Assembly (NCBI RefSeq): GCF_000143415.4
Contig: NW_003314289.1
Location: 451,447 to 472,818, forward strand
Direction of reading: 5' to 3'
Length of the DNA: 21,372 bases
DNA from: Selaginella moellendorffii
Taxonomy: Eukaryota > Streptophyta > Lycopodiopsida > Selaginellales > Selaginellaceae
Shown here piece by piece: positions 1 through 9,224 of this stretch. Made by a program: the position numbers and the translations under genes. Numbering within the stretch: position 1 is the first letter of the stretch; each line of letters starts with the position of its first letter. The notes under the pieces are model-generated. The model was not told the origin of the DNA. It saw only the letters and a list, made by a program, of their open reading frames with translations, and did not search any database.

Positions 1-238
1 TGAGTCTCGAGCCTCATTCCTGATGATGATGTGGCGCCTCCTCGACCTCAGCTGTATTTAGGCTGTCCTCGATCCAGAGTGGTGGAGCTTCATCAACCTA
101 TAGTATATATAGGTTAGCCTTGTTCCATTTCTCCACAATCTGAATCAACACCAGTCTAAGGCCTCTTTTTTGTTTTCACTAGCTTTTTCTCTTTGTCTTT
201 AGCATTTTCCAGTCTTGATCTTGTTGGGGGTCTTGACA
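1..238 (+). repeat. 5' LTR (right-hand part only)
   Basis: This matches 5213-5451 of the 3' LTR almost base for base and ends in TCTTGACA, giving the canonical CA end. Differences are T/A near 15, G/A near 33, a missing A near 77, and two T/C changes near 168-170. It contains the U3 end, TATA box, predicted R start and U5. The first part of U3 lies outside the window. Confidence 0.95.
104..148 (+). promoter_or_regulatory. LTR core promoter and predicted transcript 5' end
   Basis: TATATATA lies at 104-111, identical in the 3' LTR at 5317-5324. Plant TATA boxes place the start site about 30 bp downstream, near 134. The sequence from 134, CACAATCTGAATCAA (134-148), is exactly complementary to the segment just after the LTR, which independently suggests that 134 is the first transcribed base. 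The start site is an inference and was not measured. Confidence 0.7.
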
Positions 239-240
239 GT

Positions 241-255
241 TTGATTCAGATTGTG
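241..255 (+). other. Primer-binding site complementary to the element's own mRNA 5' end
   Basis: TTGATTCAGATTGTG begins two bases after the LTR end. It is the perfect reverse complement of 134-148 in the LTR (5347-5361 in the 3' LTR). I see no TGG-initiated tRNA-complementary primer site here. Polarity is right for priming: base 148 pairs with 241, so extension from the primer 3' end would copy GT and then U5. This is the self-priming layout known from Tf1 of fission yeast and related sushi elements. Confidence 0.8.
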
Positions 256-335
256 TTTTTTGCTTTTCTTTTAGCTTGTTTTGATTATTTGATTGCCTTT
301 ATCTTTTCCCCCCTTTCTTTTCTTTCTTCTTGCCA

Positions 336-1307
336 ATGGAGTCTCCAAGTCATCCTGATTTCTTTGCCGAAGTCCTTGCAAAAATCCAGTCTGAGAATAC
401 CGAGCTGAAGGCGACCCTTCTTCGCATGCAGCAGGAGCTTGCTTCACTTTCGGCTCAAGGATCCAGCAAAGTTCCTGAACCGAAGGTGAGTTTCCCGGCG
501 AAATTTTCAGGCAAACGTTTGGAGCTTCGTGGATTTTTGAATCAAATGGAGCTGATCTTTGCACTTCAACATCGGCGGTACCCCACTCCCGAGTCTCAAA
601 TCGGCGCGATTGGGACGTTGCTCGAGGGTGCAGCTTTGTCATGGTTTTCTCCTCTTCTGGAGAAGAGCATGAAAGGGGTCATGGTTCCGGAGCTGATGGA
701 TCTTCAATTGTTCAAAGAGAAGCTCGAAGCATGTTTTGGCGAGATGGATCGGGTTCGGGCTGCTACCACAAAGATGAGACGTCTCTCTCAGGGGTCTCGT
801 CCTGCCTCGATCTACGCTGCAGAGTTCCAACTCCTTGCCTTGGACACTCAGTGGGATGAGCGGGCCTTGATTGACCAATTTCGTTTCGGCCTCAACAACG
901 GTGTCAAGGATTTGTTGCTCACCATGGAGGATCCCAAGGACCTGTCGGACGCCATCAACAAAGCTGTTCGATGTGACAATCGTCTCTTTGAACGTCGTCA
1001 GGAAAGTCGCCGCGCCGCTGTTTTTCCGTCCCAGACTCAGGAATCCCAGCTTGAGTCTTCGGGGCATAGTCCTGAACCTACTGCTCCGGTCCCGATGGAT
1101 ATTTCTAGTACTCCCCGACTCATTAGAGGGAAGTTGAGTCCTGCTGAGAGGCAACGTCGAATATCTCATAATCTTTGCCTCTACTGTGCTGATCCTAATC
1201 ACAAAGCAGCTGTGTGTCCCAGGAAGCCTCCCCGATTGCTCGAGTTCACTCTACCTCAAAGTCCACCACTGTTGCAGTCGGGAAACGACCCTGTCCAAAC
1301 AGAGTAG
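336..1307 (+). CDS. gag: Gag polyprotein of the chromovirus
   Basis: Structural protein of about 323 residues that packages element RNA into virus-like particles. The frame is also open from a TTG at 330, but the first ATG is at 336 (MESPSHPD). A coiled-coil-like N-terminus (residues about 10-40) is followed by a retrotransposon gag core with the family-typical SWF and LFKEKLEACFG segments. A single CCHC zinc knuckle, C-X2-C-X4-H-X4-C, lies at residues 281-294 (CLYCADPNHKAAVC). The TAG stop at 1305-1307 sits inside the loop of the predicted frameshift pseudoknot, and the last 94 nt overlap pol. The leader from the LTR to the ATG is pyrimidine-rich. The frame is intact. Confidence 0.93.
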   Translation: MESPSHPDFFAEVLAKIQSENTELKATLLRMQQELASLSAQGSSKVPEPKVSFPAKFSGKRLELRGFLNQMELIFALQHRRYPTPESQIGAIGTLLEGAALSWFSPLLEKSMKGVMVPELMDLQLFKEKLEACFGEMDRVRAATTKMRRLSQGSRPASIYAAEFQLLALDTQWDERALIDQFRFGLNNGVKDLLLTMEDPKDLSDAINKAVRCDNRLFERRQESRRAAVFPSQTQESQLESSGHSPEPTAPVPMDISSTPRLIRGKLSPAERQRRISHNLCLYCADPNHKAAVCPRKPPRLLEFTLPQSPPLLQSGNDPVQTE

Positions 1308-4300
1308 GAGCTGTCTGTTTGGACTCCCCAAATAAAAATCACTTTTCTTCCTTATCAAGCTCCTCACCACCTTTCATCAAAGCCACCACCAATTCCCGCA
1401 ACTTCCGCGTCCCATGTCTCCTTTCTTTCACCGGACAATCAGGACTCAAGGCTTTGGTGCTACTGGACTCGGGTGCAACTTCCTGCTTCATGGACACGGA
1501 CTTTGCTGCCCGACATCACGTTCCTCTTTCTCCTACCATACGGGATCTAAGGGTTGAAGGCATCGGCGGGCATTTTGTGTCTCCATCTTCTGGACTTAGG
1601 GAAACGTTGCCCGTTCGAGTACACATCGGGTCCACCGTCACCGATATCGCCTTCAACATCATCAACAGCAAGTCTTCCTCTGTGGTGCTCGGTCTTCCTT
1701 GGTTCCAACTACATCAGCCTCAGATTTGTTGGAAGGACTTACAGCTCATCTCTCCCACATCACCATCTCCCATGGCTTCCCCTGGTGTTCATCAAGTCCG
1801 AATCAGGAAAAGTTCCCTAAACTCAAGTCGGGGTTCTGTTCCTGACTCTACGCAGTTTTCATCCTCTTCTTTTTTCTCTCTTCCATATTACACTGGACAG
1901 TATCCTCGTCTCATCATTCCATTTAGTCGTACTCCTCCTCCTATCTCCACAATCACTATGAAAGAACTCCTTCATGAAGAACCTCTTTTTCTTTTTGCTT
2001 TGCATGTTTCTCCTGTCAGTCTTCCTGAGAAGTATCATGATTTTGGGGATGTGTTTGACAAGAAAAAAGCTAGTGTACTGCCTGTTCATTGGCCTTATGA
2101 TTGTCCCATTGATTTACAGGAAGGAGCGTCACCTCCGTGGGGGCCTATCTACGGGTTATCCCCGTCCGAGCTTAAGGCCCTCAAAGAGTACGTGGATGAG
2201 AACCTTGCCTCGGGCTACATTCAGCATTCGCAGTCCCCGGCTGGAGCGCCTGTCTTCTTTGTCAAGAAGAAGGATGGGAGCTTGCGGTTAGTCATCGACT
2301 ACCGAGGTTTGAACAAGGTGACTGTTCGGAACCGTTATCCGCTGCCCCTGATCTCGGACTTGTTGGAACGCCTCGGCGGTGCCCGCTTCTTCACCAAGAT
2401 TGACCTCCGTGGAGCATACAACCTGATCCGGATCCGGCCTGGTGATGAATGGAAGACTGCGTTCCGAACCCGCTATGGCCACTTCGAGTACACTGTCATG
2501 CCATTTGGCTTGACAAATGCTCCAGCGGTTTTCCAACACATGGCGAACAACGTTTTTCGGGAGTTTCTTGATCAGATGGTGATCGTCTACCTCGATGACA
2601 TCCTCATCTACTCAAAAACTCAGGAGGAGCATGACGAACATGTTCGCAAGGTGCTAGCGAAGCTGCGAGAACACGGCCTATACGCGAAGCTTGAGAAATG
2701 TTCCTTTGATCAGCAGTCTGTGGAGTTCCTTGGGTACATTGTCACTCCTGAGGGTATCACGATGGATCCTGCTAAAGTCAAGACTATTCTCGAATGGGAG
2801 CCTCCACAATCAATGTCAGACGTTCAGGTTTTCCTTGGCTTCGCCAACTTCTACCGCAAATTCATTGATCACTACTCTGACATTGTCCTTCCTCTCACAC
2901 ATCTCACTCGCAAGGATGTTCCCTTCTCTTGGTCTGCTACTGCCCAGCAGGCTTTCGACACACTCAAGGCGGCCTTCAGTTCTGCTCCTGTCTTGATCCA
3001 TGCTGATTCCTCACAACCTTTCTTCATCGAGGCTGACGCCTCCGACTTTGCCATTGGTGCTGTGCTATCTCAACTCGGAGCGGATCACGAACTTCATCCG
3101 GTCGCTTTCCATTCTCGGAAATTCCAGCCTGCAGAGATCAATTACGAAATCCATGACAAGGAGCTTCTTGCCATCGTGGATTCCTTTGGAGAGTGGCGCC
3201 GTTTCTTGGAGGGGGCGAGCCATCAAACAACAGTCTGGACGGATCACAAAAATCTCAAGTACTTTGCCACTTCCCGAGTTTTAAGCCGTCGTCAAGCAAG
3301 GTGGGCACAATTCCTGAGTCGGTTTGACTTTGTTATCAAGTACAGACCTGGAAAGTTTCAAGGCCTTCCTGATGCTCTTTCAAGGCGCTCCTATCTCAGT
3401 CTCAGGCCTGGTAATCCTGCCTTCGATCAACAGGATCAAGTTATCCTCGGTCCTGATCGGCTTCAAGTTATGGCAATTTCCCTGGCCCCTCAGGACTCCT
3501 CCTTGATGGATGCAATCAGAAACGATCTTCAATCCGATGATCTCGCTAGCGACATTTTTCCCCATCTTCAGGCTGGACACCCAGTGACTCCCGACTGCCG
3601 GCGATTTGACGAGTTCGAGTTCTTAGATGGCTTATTGTACCGTGGGGAGCAGCTTTACGTTCCTGAAGGTGATGCTCGAAGGTTGATCCTGATGGCGTGC
3701 CACGATAGCCCGACTGCTGGTCACTTCGGCATTGCGAAAACCTATGAGCTAGTTGCACGGGACTTTTGGTGGCCTCACATGGACGACTACATCAAAGCTT
3801 TTGTTACCTCCTGTGACACTTGTGCCCGGAATAAGGTACCTCGCCACCTTCCTTCAGGTTTGCTTCGTTCCCTTCCGGTCCCTTCAGGTCCTTGGGAATC
3901 CATCTCCATGGATTTCTTGAGTGATCTTCCGAGTTCTGGAGGCTTCAACAGCATTTTAGTCGTGGTGGATCGCTTCACAAAGATGGCGCACTTCTTGCCA
4001 TGTACCAAGGAGTTTTCGGGCGAGGACATGGCAAAACTGGTATTCAGGGAAATTTTCCGACTTCATGGGATTCCTACAGATGTGGTTTCGGATCGGGGGC
4101 CTCAGTTCATCTCTCATTTCTGGCAACGGTTTTTGCAGCTGCTTGGAGTGAAGGCCAACCTCTCTTCGGCATATCATCCTCAAACTGATGGGCAGTCCGA
4201 GCGAACGATTCAGACGTTGGAACAATTCTTGAGGTGCTTCATCAACTATCATCAGGATAACTGGTTCGATATCCTTCCCCTTGCTGAGTTCTCCTATAAC

Positions 4301-5053
4301 AACTCTGTTCACTCCTCTCTTCGAGTTTCCCCCTTCTTTGCGAACTCTGGCCGAAATCCCCGATTCAATCTCTCACTTCCTTCTCCATCTGAATCCTCTC
4401 ATTCAAATCCCCGCTCTGAATCATTTCTCTCCAACCTTCAGGAAATCCACAACTCCATCTCCTTCCACCTCCATCGTGCTCAGGAATCTCATAAAACATT
4501 TGCCAATGTCCATCGTCAGGATTGTCCCCCTTACAATATCGGGGATAAAGTCTGGCTCCTCAGGCGAAATATCTCCACCACCAGGCCCTGTCCAAAACTT
4601 GATTTCAAACGCCTTGGTCCTTTCCCTATCACTGCCATCATTAATCCTGTCACTTATCGCCTTGCACTTCCCTCCTCATATCAAATTCACCCCGTTTTTC
4701 ACTCCTCTCTCCTTGAGCCTTATATTCCCAGTCCTATTCCAAATCGGGTCATTCCTCCGCCTCCACCAGTGCAGCTCGAGGATGGGTCTGAGTACGAGGT
4801 TCAGGACATCCTTGATTCCAAGATTTCACGATCTAAACTCTACTATCTGGTGGACTGGAAGGGTTACGGACCTGAGGAACGCACTTGGGAACCTGCGGAC
4901 AACCTGATTCATTCTCCTGACCTTGTTCAGGACTTCCACCGCCGCTATCCTTCTCGTCCCAGTCCTCATTCTTTTTCTCCATCTCCCATCCCTCGCCGCT
5001 CATCTCATCCTCCTCTTCGTTCTGGTTCACATCCTCGTTCCACTCGTTCTTGA
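1214..5053 (+). CDS. pol: Pol polyprotein: protease, RT, RNase H, integrase, chromodomain
   Basis: This frame is -1 relative to gag. It is open from 1214 (a GTG, not ATG) and has no Met before the protease active site, so it should be made only as a Gag-Pol fusion via the slip at 1280-1286. Numbered from 1214: aspartic protease DSGA at D85; RT with YLDD at 459-462; RNase H around 600-725 (EADASDFAIGAVL, TDHKNLKYF). Integrase zinc site is H830, H837, C867, C870; catalytic core is D900, D960 and E996 with exactly 35 residues between the last two; a GPF module follows. The chromodomain spans about 1194-1245 with aromatic-cage residues Y1194, W1215 and W1225, expected to direct integration to methylated histone H3. 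All key residues are present over 1279 codons. The stop overlaps the polypurine tract. Confidence 0.95.
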   Translation: MSQEASPIARVHSTSKSTTVAVGKRPCPNRVGAVCLDSPNKNHFSSLSSSSPPFIKATTNSRNFRVPCLLSFTGQSGLKALVLLDSGATSCFMDTDFAARHHVPLSPTIRDLRVEGIGGHFVSPSSGLRETLPVRVHIGSTVTDIAFNIINSKSSSVVLGLPWFQLHQPQICWKDLQLISPTSPSPMASPGVHQVRIRKSSLNSSRGSVPDSTQFSSSSFFSLPYYTGQYPRLIIPFSRTPPPISTITMKELLHEEPLFLFALHVSPVSLPEKYHDFGDVFDKKKASVLPVHWPYDCPIDLQEGASPPWGPIYGLSPSELKALKEYVDENLASGYIQHSQSPAGAPVFFVKKKDGSLRLVIDYRGLNKVTVRNRYPLPLISDLLERLGGARFFTKIDLRGAYNLIRIRPGDEWKTAFRTRYGHFEYTVMPFGLTNAPAVFQHMANNVFREFLDQMVIVYLDDILIYSKTQEEHDEHVRKVLAKLREHGLYAKLEKCSFDQQSVEFLGYIVTPEGITMDPAKVKTILEWEPPQSMSDVQVFLGFANFYRKFIDHYSDIVLPLTHLTRKDVPFSWSATAQQAFDTLKAAFSSAPVLIHADSSQPFFIEADASDFAIGAVLSQLGADHELHPVAFHSRKFQPAEINYEIHDKELLAIVDSFGEWRRFLEGASHQTTVWTDHKNLKYFATSRVLSRRQARWAQFLSRFDFVIKYRPGKFQGLPDALSRRSYLSLRPGNPAFDQQDQVILGPDRLQVMAISLAPQDSSLMDAIRNDLQSDDLASDIFPHLQAGHPVTPDCRRFDEFEFLDGLLYRGEQLYVPEGDARRLILMACHDSPTAGHFGIAKTYELVARDFWWPHMDDYIKAFVTSCDTCARNKVPRHLPSGLLRSLPVPSGPWESISMDFLSDLPSSGGFNSILVVVDRFTKMAHFLPCTKEFSGEDMAKLVFREIFRLHGIPTDVVSDRGPQFISHFWQRFLQLLGVKANLSSAYHPQTDGQSERTIQTLEQFLRCFINYHQDNWFDILPLAEFSYNNSVHSSLRVSPFFANSGRNPRFNLSLPSPSESSHSNPRSESFLSNLQEIHNSISFHLHRAQESHKTFANVHRQDCPPYNIGDKVWLLRRNISTTRPCPKLDFKRLGPFPITAIINPVTYRLALPSSYQIHPVFHSSLLEPYIPSPIPNRVIPPPPPVQLEDGSEYEVQDILDSKISRSKLYYLVDWKGYGPEERTWEPADNLIHSPDLVQDFHRRYPSRPSPHSFSPSPIPRRSSHPPLRSGSHPRSTRS
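1280..1364 (+). promoter_or_regulatory. Programmed -1 ribosomal frameshift signal (slippery heptamer plus pseudoknot)
   Basis: GGGAAAC at 1280-1286 sits in the gag frame as G GGA AAC; slipping back one base gives GGG AAA CGA, exactly the pol frame. After a 6-nt spacer (1287-1292), GTCCAAACAGA (1293-1303) pairs perfectly with TCTGTTTGGAC (1314-1324), an 11-bp stem with a 10-nt loop. Loop bases AGGAGCT (1306-1312) are complementary to AGCTCCT at 1358-1364. That allows a 7-bp second stem with loops of 2, 1 and 33 nt, an H-type pseudoknot. Pairings were found by eye; folding energy was not calculated. Confidence 0.85.
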
Positions 5054-5061
5054 GGAGGGGG
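5052..5061 (+). other. Polypurine tract
   Basis: GAGGAGGGGG lies directly upstream of the 3' LTR, separated by TGC, and overlaps the pol stop codon (TGA at 5051-5053). It would prime plus-strand DNA synthesis. Position and composition are typical of LTR retrotransposons. Confidence 0.85.
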
Positions 5062-5064
5062 TGC

Positions 5065-5451
5065 TGTCAGGAATCCCCCAATTCTTGCCACATTCCTGAC
5101 TCTCGCCGGATTCCTGACCTGCAGACCACATTCCTGACTCTCAAGACACTTCTCTATTCCTGACTCTCGAGACACTTCCCTATTCTTGACTCTCGAGACA
5201 CTTCCCGATTCCTGAGTCTCGAGCCACATTCCTGATGATGATGTAGCGCCTCCTCGACCTCAGCTGTATTTAGGCTGTCCTCGATCCAAGAGTGGTGGAG
5301 CTTCATCAACCTATAGTATATATAGGTTAGCCTTGTTCCATTTCTCCACAATCTGAATCAACACCAGTCTAAGGCCTCTTCTCTGTTTTCACTAGCTTTT
5401 TCTCTTTGTCTTTAGCATTTTCCAGTCTTGATCTTGTTGGGGGTCTTGACA
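5065..5451 (+). repeat. 3' LTR (complete, 387 bp)
   Basis: It begins TGTCAGGAATCC and ends GGTCTTGACA, a TG...CA terminal pair. U3 carries a degenerate 26-bp tandem repeat, then the TATA box (5317-5324), the predicted R start with the self-primer sequence (5347-5361) and U5. The part from 5213 matches 1-238. Confidence 0.94.
5131..5208 (+). repeat. 26-bp tandem repeats in U3 of the LTR
   Basis: Three consecutive 26-bp units at 5131-5156, 5157-5182 and 5183-5208 each start TTCCTGACTCTC or TTCTTGACTCTC and continue with (A/G)AGACACTTC. Shorter related units with the TTCCTGA core lie on both sides (about 5082-5130 and 5209-5235). Repeats placed upstream of a TATA box in U3 often act as enhancer modules; that role is inferred. 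Confidence 0.8.
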
Positions 5452-8400
5452 ATATCAAGCTTATGGACAACAAGCTCACAGATAGTGGTGTCTTAGAGTG
5501 GCTCAAGAACATTGTCAATGCAGCGAGTAAAGATCAAGCTTCCAAAATGAAATGTCTTTAACCTTGAGCTTTCCAAATGCAAGTTCCAATTCCACTATCA
5601 AAACCTCTAGCAAATGCCAAAATTAACCTCATACTTGTCAAGATAAAATATCTTAGATTCCTTGTGACAACAAGGTTTATCCCAACTCATGCCTCAAATC
5701 TATAGCTACAGTGAAGAACTTTTGGAGTTACATAGTAAGCATTTCTAACAAAAACTGTGAACTTGTCATCTATAACAAAGCGTGTTGGTTGGTCACTTTT
5801 TTTTTCCTAGGAGTGTTTATTATTTTAGGGCAAAAAGAAAATCCAGGAATTTTGATTTCTTTAGTTTTTGATGTTACACATGCAAGACAATTGATTCCTA
5901 AATTCATGATAACATAAATCCATTTTTTTCCTATGTTTTATGTTAAGGGAAAGAGTTCTAAGAAGATCATGATCAATGAGATGCCAATCAAGGACATTAA
6001 CAACCACTACTACCAATGCTAGGGTGATACACAAAGGAAAACTTATATTCTTTGAAACAGGCATAGTTGAGTGTGTTATATCAGTTAATGTTGCTGATGC
6101 AGAAAGTTTTGAGATACATATTGTTGGGTTCAATGAGAGTACCAAGCATTTTCAAGTGAGATTGAGCAAGGTAGCATCTATATATTTTTAGGGAACTACA
6201 ATGAAAAGAGTACACCTATATTGTTCACATCTAAATATGTTAAAGATCACACTTATATGTTATTTTGACTATTGAATGCCATACATAGCAACAATAAACA
6301 GTGGCCTTAAAATGGAAAATTGTATAACATAAGTAATTTTATGGGAAGCTCTGACTCATACCCCAATCACCAATGATCTTTGCTAAGCTGAGGTGGCAAT
6401 AGGACCATTTGTGATCTTTGCACTATGCTTTGAAAAGCATGTATTGCTCATGGTCACTACATGTTTCAAATAGTAATCACATATTATACATCAATCCCAC
6501 TCTTGGGTTCTTACTGGAACTTCCCATTGAGAGGGTAAATAGGCAGCACCCCACGAGAAATAAATCTTCATTAAGACTAAACACAAGATCTAAGGCAAGA
6601 TCTAAGACACTCATTCAATCTCAAGTCACTCAACTCCATGTGCTAGAAGGAAACTAAGATGCACTCCTCCACTCCTGCAACAAAGACCATGATGCCAGCA
6701 TTACAACTGTCACAGTCAAAGCTGTTGACTCACTAGGGCTGTATATAGAAATGTCTGGTTGGCACCCCCTAGAGGCTATTGTCTTTGGAATTTTTAGGGT
6801 TGGAAGTTTGCAGCCTTTTGCTGTTTTAATATTGTCCTGGACACGACTTCTACCTCACAACTACTTGAATATGATAGCTGGCTCAATGCCAAATAGGGAA
6901 CAGAAAGAAAGAGAGGAAAGAAGGCTGATAACTAAATAATAATTTTTTGTGTAGCAGTATTACAAATTAAGAAGTTTTAAGAGATTAAATTAAGGTTCAA
7001 ATACTTGCTCAAGCTCCTGATGCATAGGCCTCTAGACACAAGCTTTCATAGACCATTAAATCTTTTAGCAAGAATCCTTATCAATCCCAAAGATTTAAAA
7101 ATTATCATATGACATTAGGAGAAATCATTGCAAACTCAAGCCATAGGACACTCAGCCATCCCATAAAGATTGTGCAACATTGAAAAAGGTGGCTAGGGTG
7201 TTTTTTTGGTGATCATGAGTAGGATGTATGGATTAATCGAAGTTATATACTGGATCATGATGGTGCTGCAATTGGTTTTCACACAATTTTGATGAACATC
7301 TTTCTGTGTCAGGACCTCAACTATTTGAGGTTAGTATTTAAATTGTGCAGAAAATCACAACAATTGGATTAAGAAATATCCTAGGATGCAGCTAGATATT
7401 CTAGGTATTTTCTGTATACTGTGGTTTTCTAGAGCAAACCAAAACTTAAAATAAAACATAGATTATAAGCTAAATATACTAATTATAGTAGTTTAGCATA
7501 AATTGGATGTCCATCCATTTTTATATATAGCTAATTCCTAATTAATCCCATATCTCAAACACTCAAAATATAAATACTAGAAAATTGAAAATAATAATAG
7601 CCCTTTAATTAAAATTAAATCTAGATCATCCAAAATGAATCTATAGAAAACAATATGCTATGAATATAGTGTTGGTGACGGCATTCTCTTTAACACAAGT
7701 GTCTAAAAAGATTAAATGACATTATTTTATCTTTTCCACAAGTATTATAAATAATAACTTAAATAATGTAGAAAAAATTCTTAAGAATGTATCACTAGAA
7801 GTGATTAAGTGTTTTAGTTTATTTTGAGCACTTTTATCTTGGTGGTAAGTTTATACTTTCCTTTACTCAGCAAAACTAACATCAAAATTATTAGTAGAAT
7901 CATAAATGTGGCCATGTTTTAAGAAGCTGCAAATCTGTATCCTTTGCTAATAGAAGTATCACAGCCAAATGTAAGACTATAGATAAGAAATTCAAAGATA
8001 CCAAGCTATCAGTAATTGGATGTGGAGATCTAATGACTTGTTCTAATATTGAAAGTATCTTGCATAGATTCTCTTTTAAAAAAGGTTAATATCGATACAT
8101 ATGCAACCAAAGGTCAAGCTTGTGGGGGCTTTCTTAAGACGTGTTCTCCCACCTCTTATAACAAAAATTCAGGGGACTAACTGCTAATTGCACTAGAATT
8201 GACAAAAGTAGATATTAAAAGGTGCAAATTGAACCAAACCATAAGCTGTCTTTTGGATGATCAAGTTGCAAATATAGGAATGGAACTGTAAACAAATAGA
8301 AATGAATACTTAGAATGGTAAATAGGATAATCTTATTATTATCATTACATGCCATGGGAATTGAACACGCAACTGGTGTCGTGTAGCCCTAAAATTCTGC

Positions 8401-8456
8401 TCAATGCAAGGCCTTGGGCGCTCCACGTCAGCTCACTGCGCGCTACAGAGATCGAG
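5452..8456. other. AT-rich region without recognisable genes
   Basis: About 3 kb of AT-rich sequence with only short open frames in conflicting directions. The stretch at 5463-5560 reads on the plus strand as MDNKLTDSGVLEWLKNIV and on to a stop, and 5976-6191 is open for about 70 codons; both resemble decayed coding DNA, but I cannot assign a family. I saw no terminal inverted repeats, LTR pair, tRNA or CRISPR-like array. GC content rises abruptly near 8380 at the OHP2 promoter. Confidence 0.6.
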
Positions 8457-9058
8457 ATGGCTATGGCCTTGTTCGTCCCTAGCCCTTCTTCTTCCTCCTC
8501 CTCCACTCACGGATGGAAGAGATTCCAATCCCCATCGCGCTCGCGATCGATCGTCCAGGTAAGGGCTTCCTCCTCCTCGCCTCCGCCGGATTCCCCCGGC
8601 TCGACGCCGTTGCGCCGCCCGGGAGCGCCTAGCACCGTCAAGCCAGCGCCATCGCCATCGCCATCGCCATTACCGGAGACGCCAGCCCCATCTCCAGCTC
8701 CATCTCCAGCTCCAGCTCCAGCGAATCCTATCGCTGCTGCCACTGGATTTGAGAGCGGCGTGACGGTGGAATTCCAGCGGCAACGAGCCAAGGAGCTCCA
8801 AGAGTACTTCCTGGACAGGAAATTCCAGCGCCAGGCCGAGGAGGGTCGGATCTTTGGCTGGAGCCGCAAGAACGAGGTCGGTAATGGCAGGTAAACCCAT
8901 CAATCCACAAAATTCGCAGCCAATCTCCCTTCCAATCTCGCAGATGGGCGATGTTTGGGATCGCGGTGGGATTGCTCACAGAGTTCGCGACTGGATCTAG
9001 CATTGTCGATCAACTGAGAATCGTCGTCGCCAATCTGGGAATCGCCGATTTCGACTGA
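8457..9058 (+). CDS. OHP2: One-helix protein 2 (OHP2), LHC-like thylakoid protein
   Basis: Exons 8457-8890 and 8944-9058 (53-nt GT-AG intron) encode 182 residues. The Met at 8457 (MAMALFVPSP) starts a Ser/Arg-rich stretch typical of a chloroplast transit peptide; the frame is open further upstream, but this start suits the family. A Pro/Ser/Ala-rich linker follows (about residues 45-95), then a conserved segment VEFQRQRAKELQEYF, then one transmembrane helix. The helix holds the chlorophyll-binding motif ExxNGRxAM (E140, N143, R145) split by the intron, and the downstream ATGSS-VDQ and GIADFD segments. In Arabidopsis OHP2 works with OHP1 and HCF244 in assembling photosystem II reaction centres, binding pigment on D1; that role is taken from the family. 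The linker is low-complexity and partly built from CCATCG and CCATCT/CCAGCT hexamers. Confidence 0.9.
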
Positions 9059-9103
9059 GGAGAACTCAAAGAACAAGGAACGCGCGTTTTAGGGCTCAAG
9101 TTC

Positions 9104-9224
9104 GTACATACCAATCTCATTACGTACGTTTGTCGTACGCACATAATTATTCTTACCGTACAGAGAATATCCGTGTTTTAGGGCTTTCGTACCCACCGTG
9201 CCCGTTGAGATATTCCTACCGTAC
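9104..9224. promoter_or_regulatory. Cluster of six CGTAC motifs in the upstream region of the next gene
   Basis: GTAC occurs at 9104, 9124, 9135, 9158, 9189 and 9221, each time as CGTAC; roughly half an occurrence of GTAC would be expected by chance in 121 bp. GTAC is the core bound by plant SBP-domain (SPL) factors, including the copper-response regulator. The cluster lies 166-286 bp before the ATG at 9390 and just after OHP2. It overlaps a diverged direct repeat (about 9148-9187 and 9211-9260), and TAGGGCT motifs at about 9090, 9179 and 9253 recall plant telo-boxes. Binding is inferred. Confidence 0.45.

Larger units (their letters stand above)
1..5451 (+). mobile_element. Ty3/gypsy chromovirus LTR retrotransposon, near full length
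   Basis: The order is LTR, primer-binding site, gag, protease, reverse transcriptase, RNase H, integrase, chromodomain, polypurine tract, LTR. This order (integrase after RT/RNase H) defines Ty3/gypsy, and the C-terminal chromodomain makes it a chromovirus. The left LTR enters the window already begun: position 1 corresponds to 5213 in the right LTR, so about 148 bp are missing. Both reading frames are open with no premature stop. Over the shared 238 bp the LTRs differ by four substitutions and one 1-nt indel, so the insertion is fairly young. The self-primer and the separate -1 pol frame are unlike the usual seed-plant chromoviruses, which are tRNA-primed and mostly single-ORF. Membership of the Tcn1-like lineage reported from mosses and lycophytes is a guess. 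The target-site duplication cannot be tested because the left flank is outside the window; the right flank begins ATATC. Confidence 0.96.

Noticed and set aside
330-335. Gag start at 330
   Set aside because: The codon there is TTG; the first ATG in frame is at 336.
1214-1216. Independent pol start at 1214
   Set aside because: The codon is GTG and no ATG precedes the protease site; the frameshift signal explains expression better.
8640-8730. Hexamer repeats CCATCG / CCATCT-CCAGCT as a separate repeat element
   Set aside because: They are a coding low-complexity stretch of the OHP2 linker and keep the reading frame.
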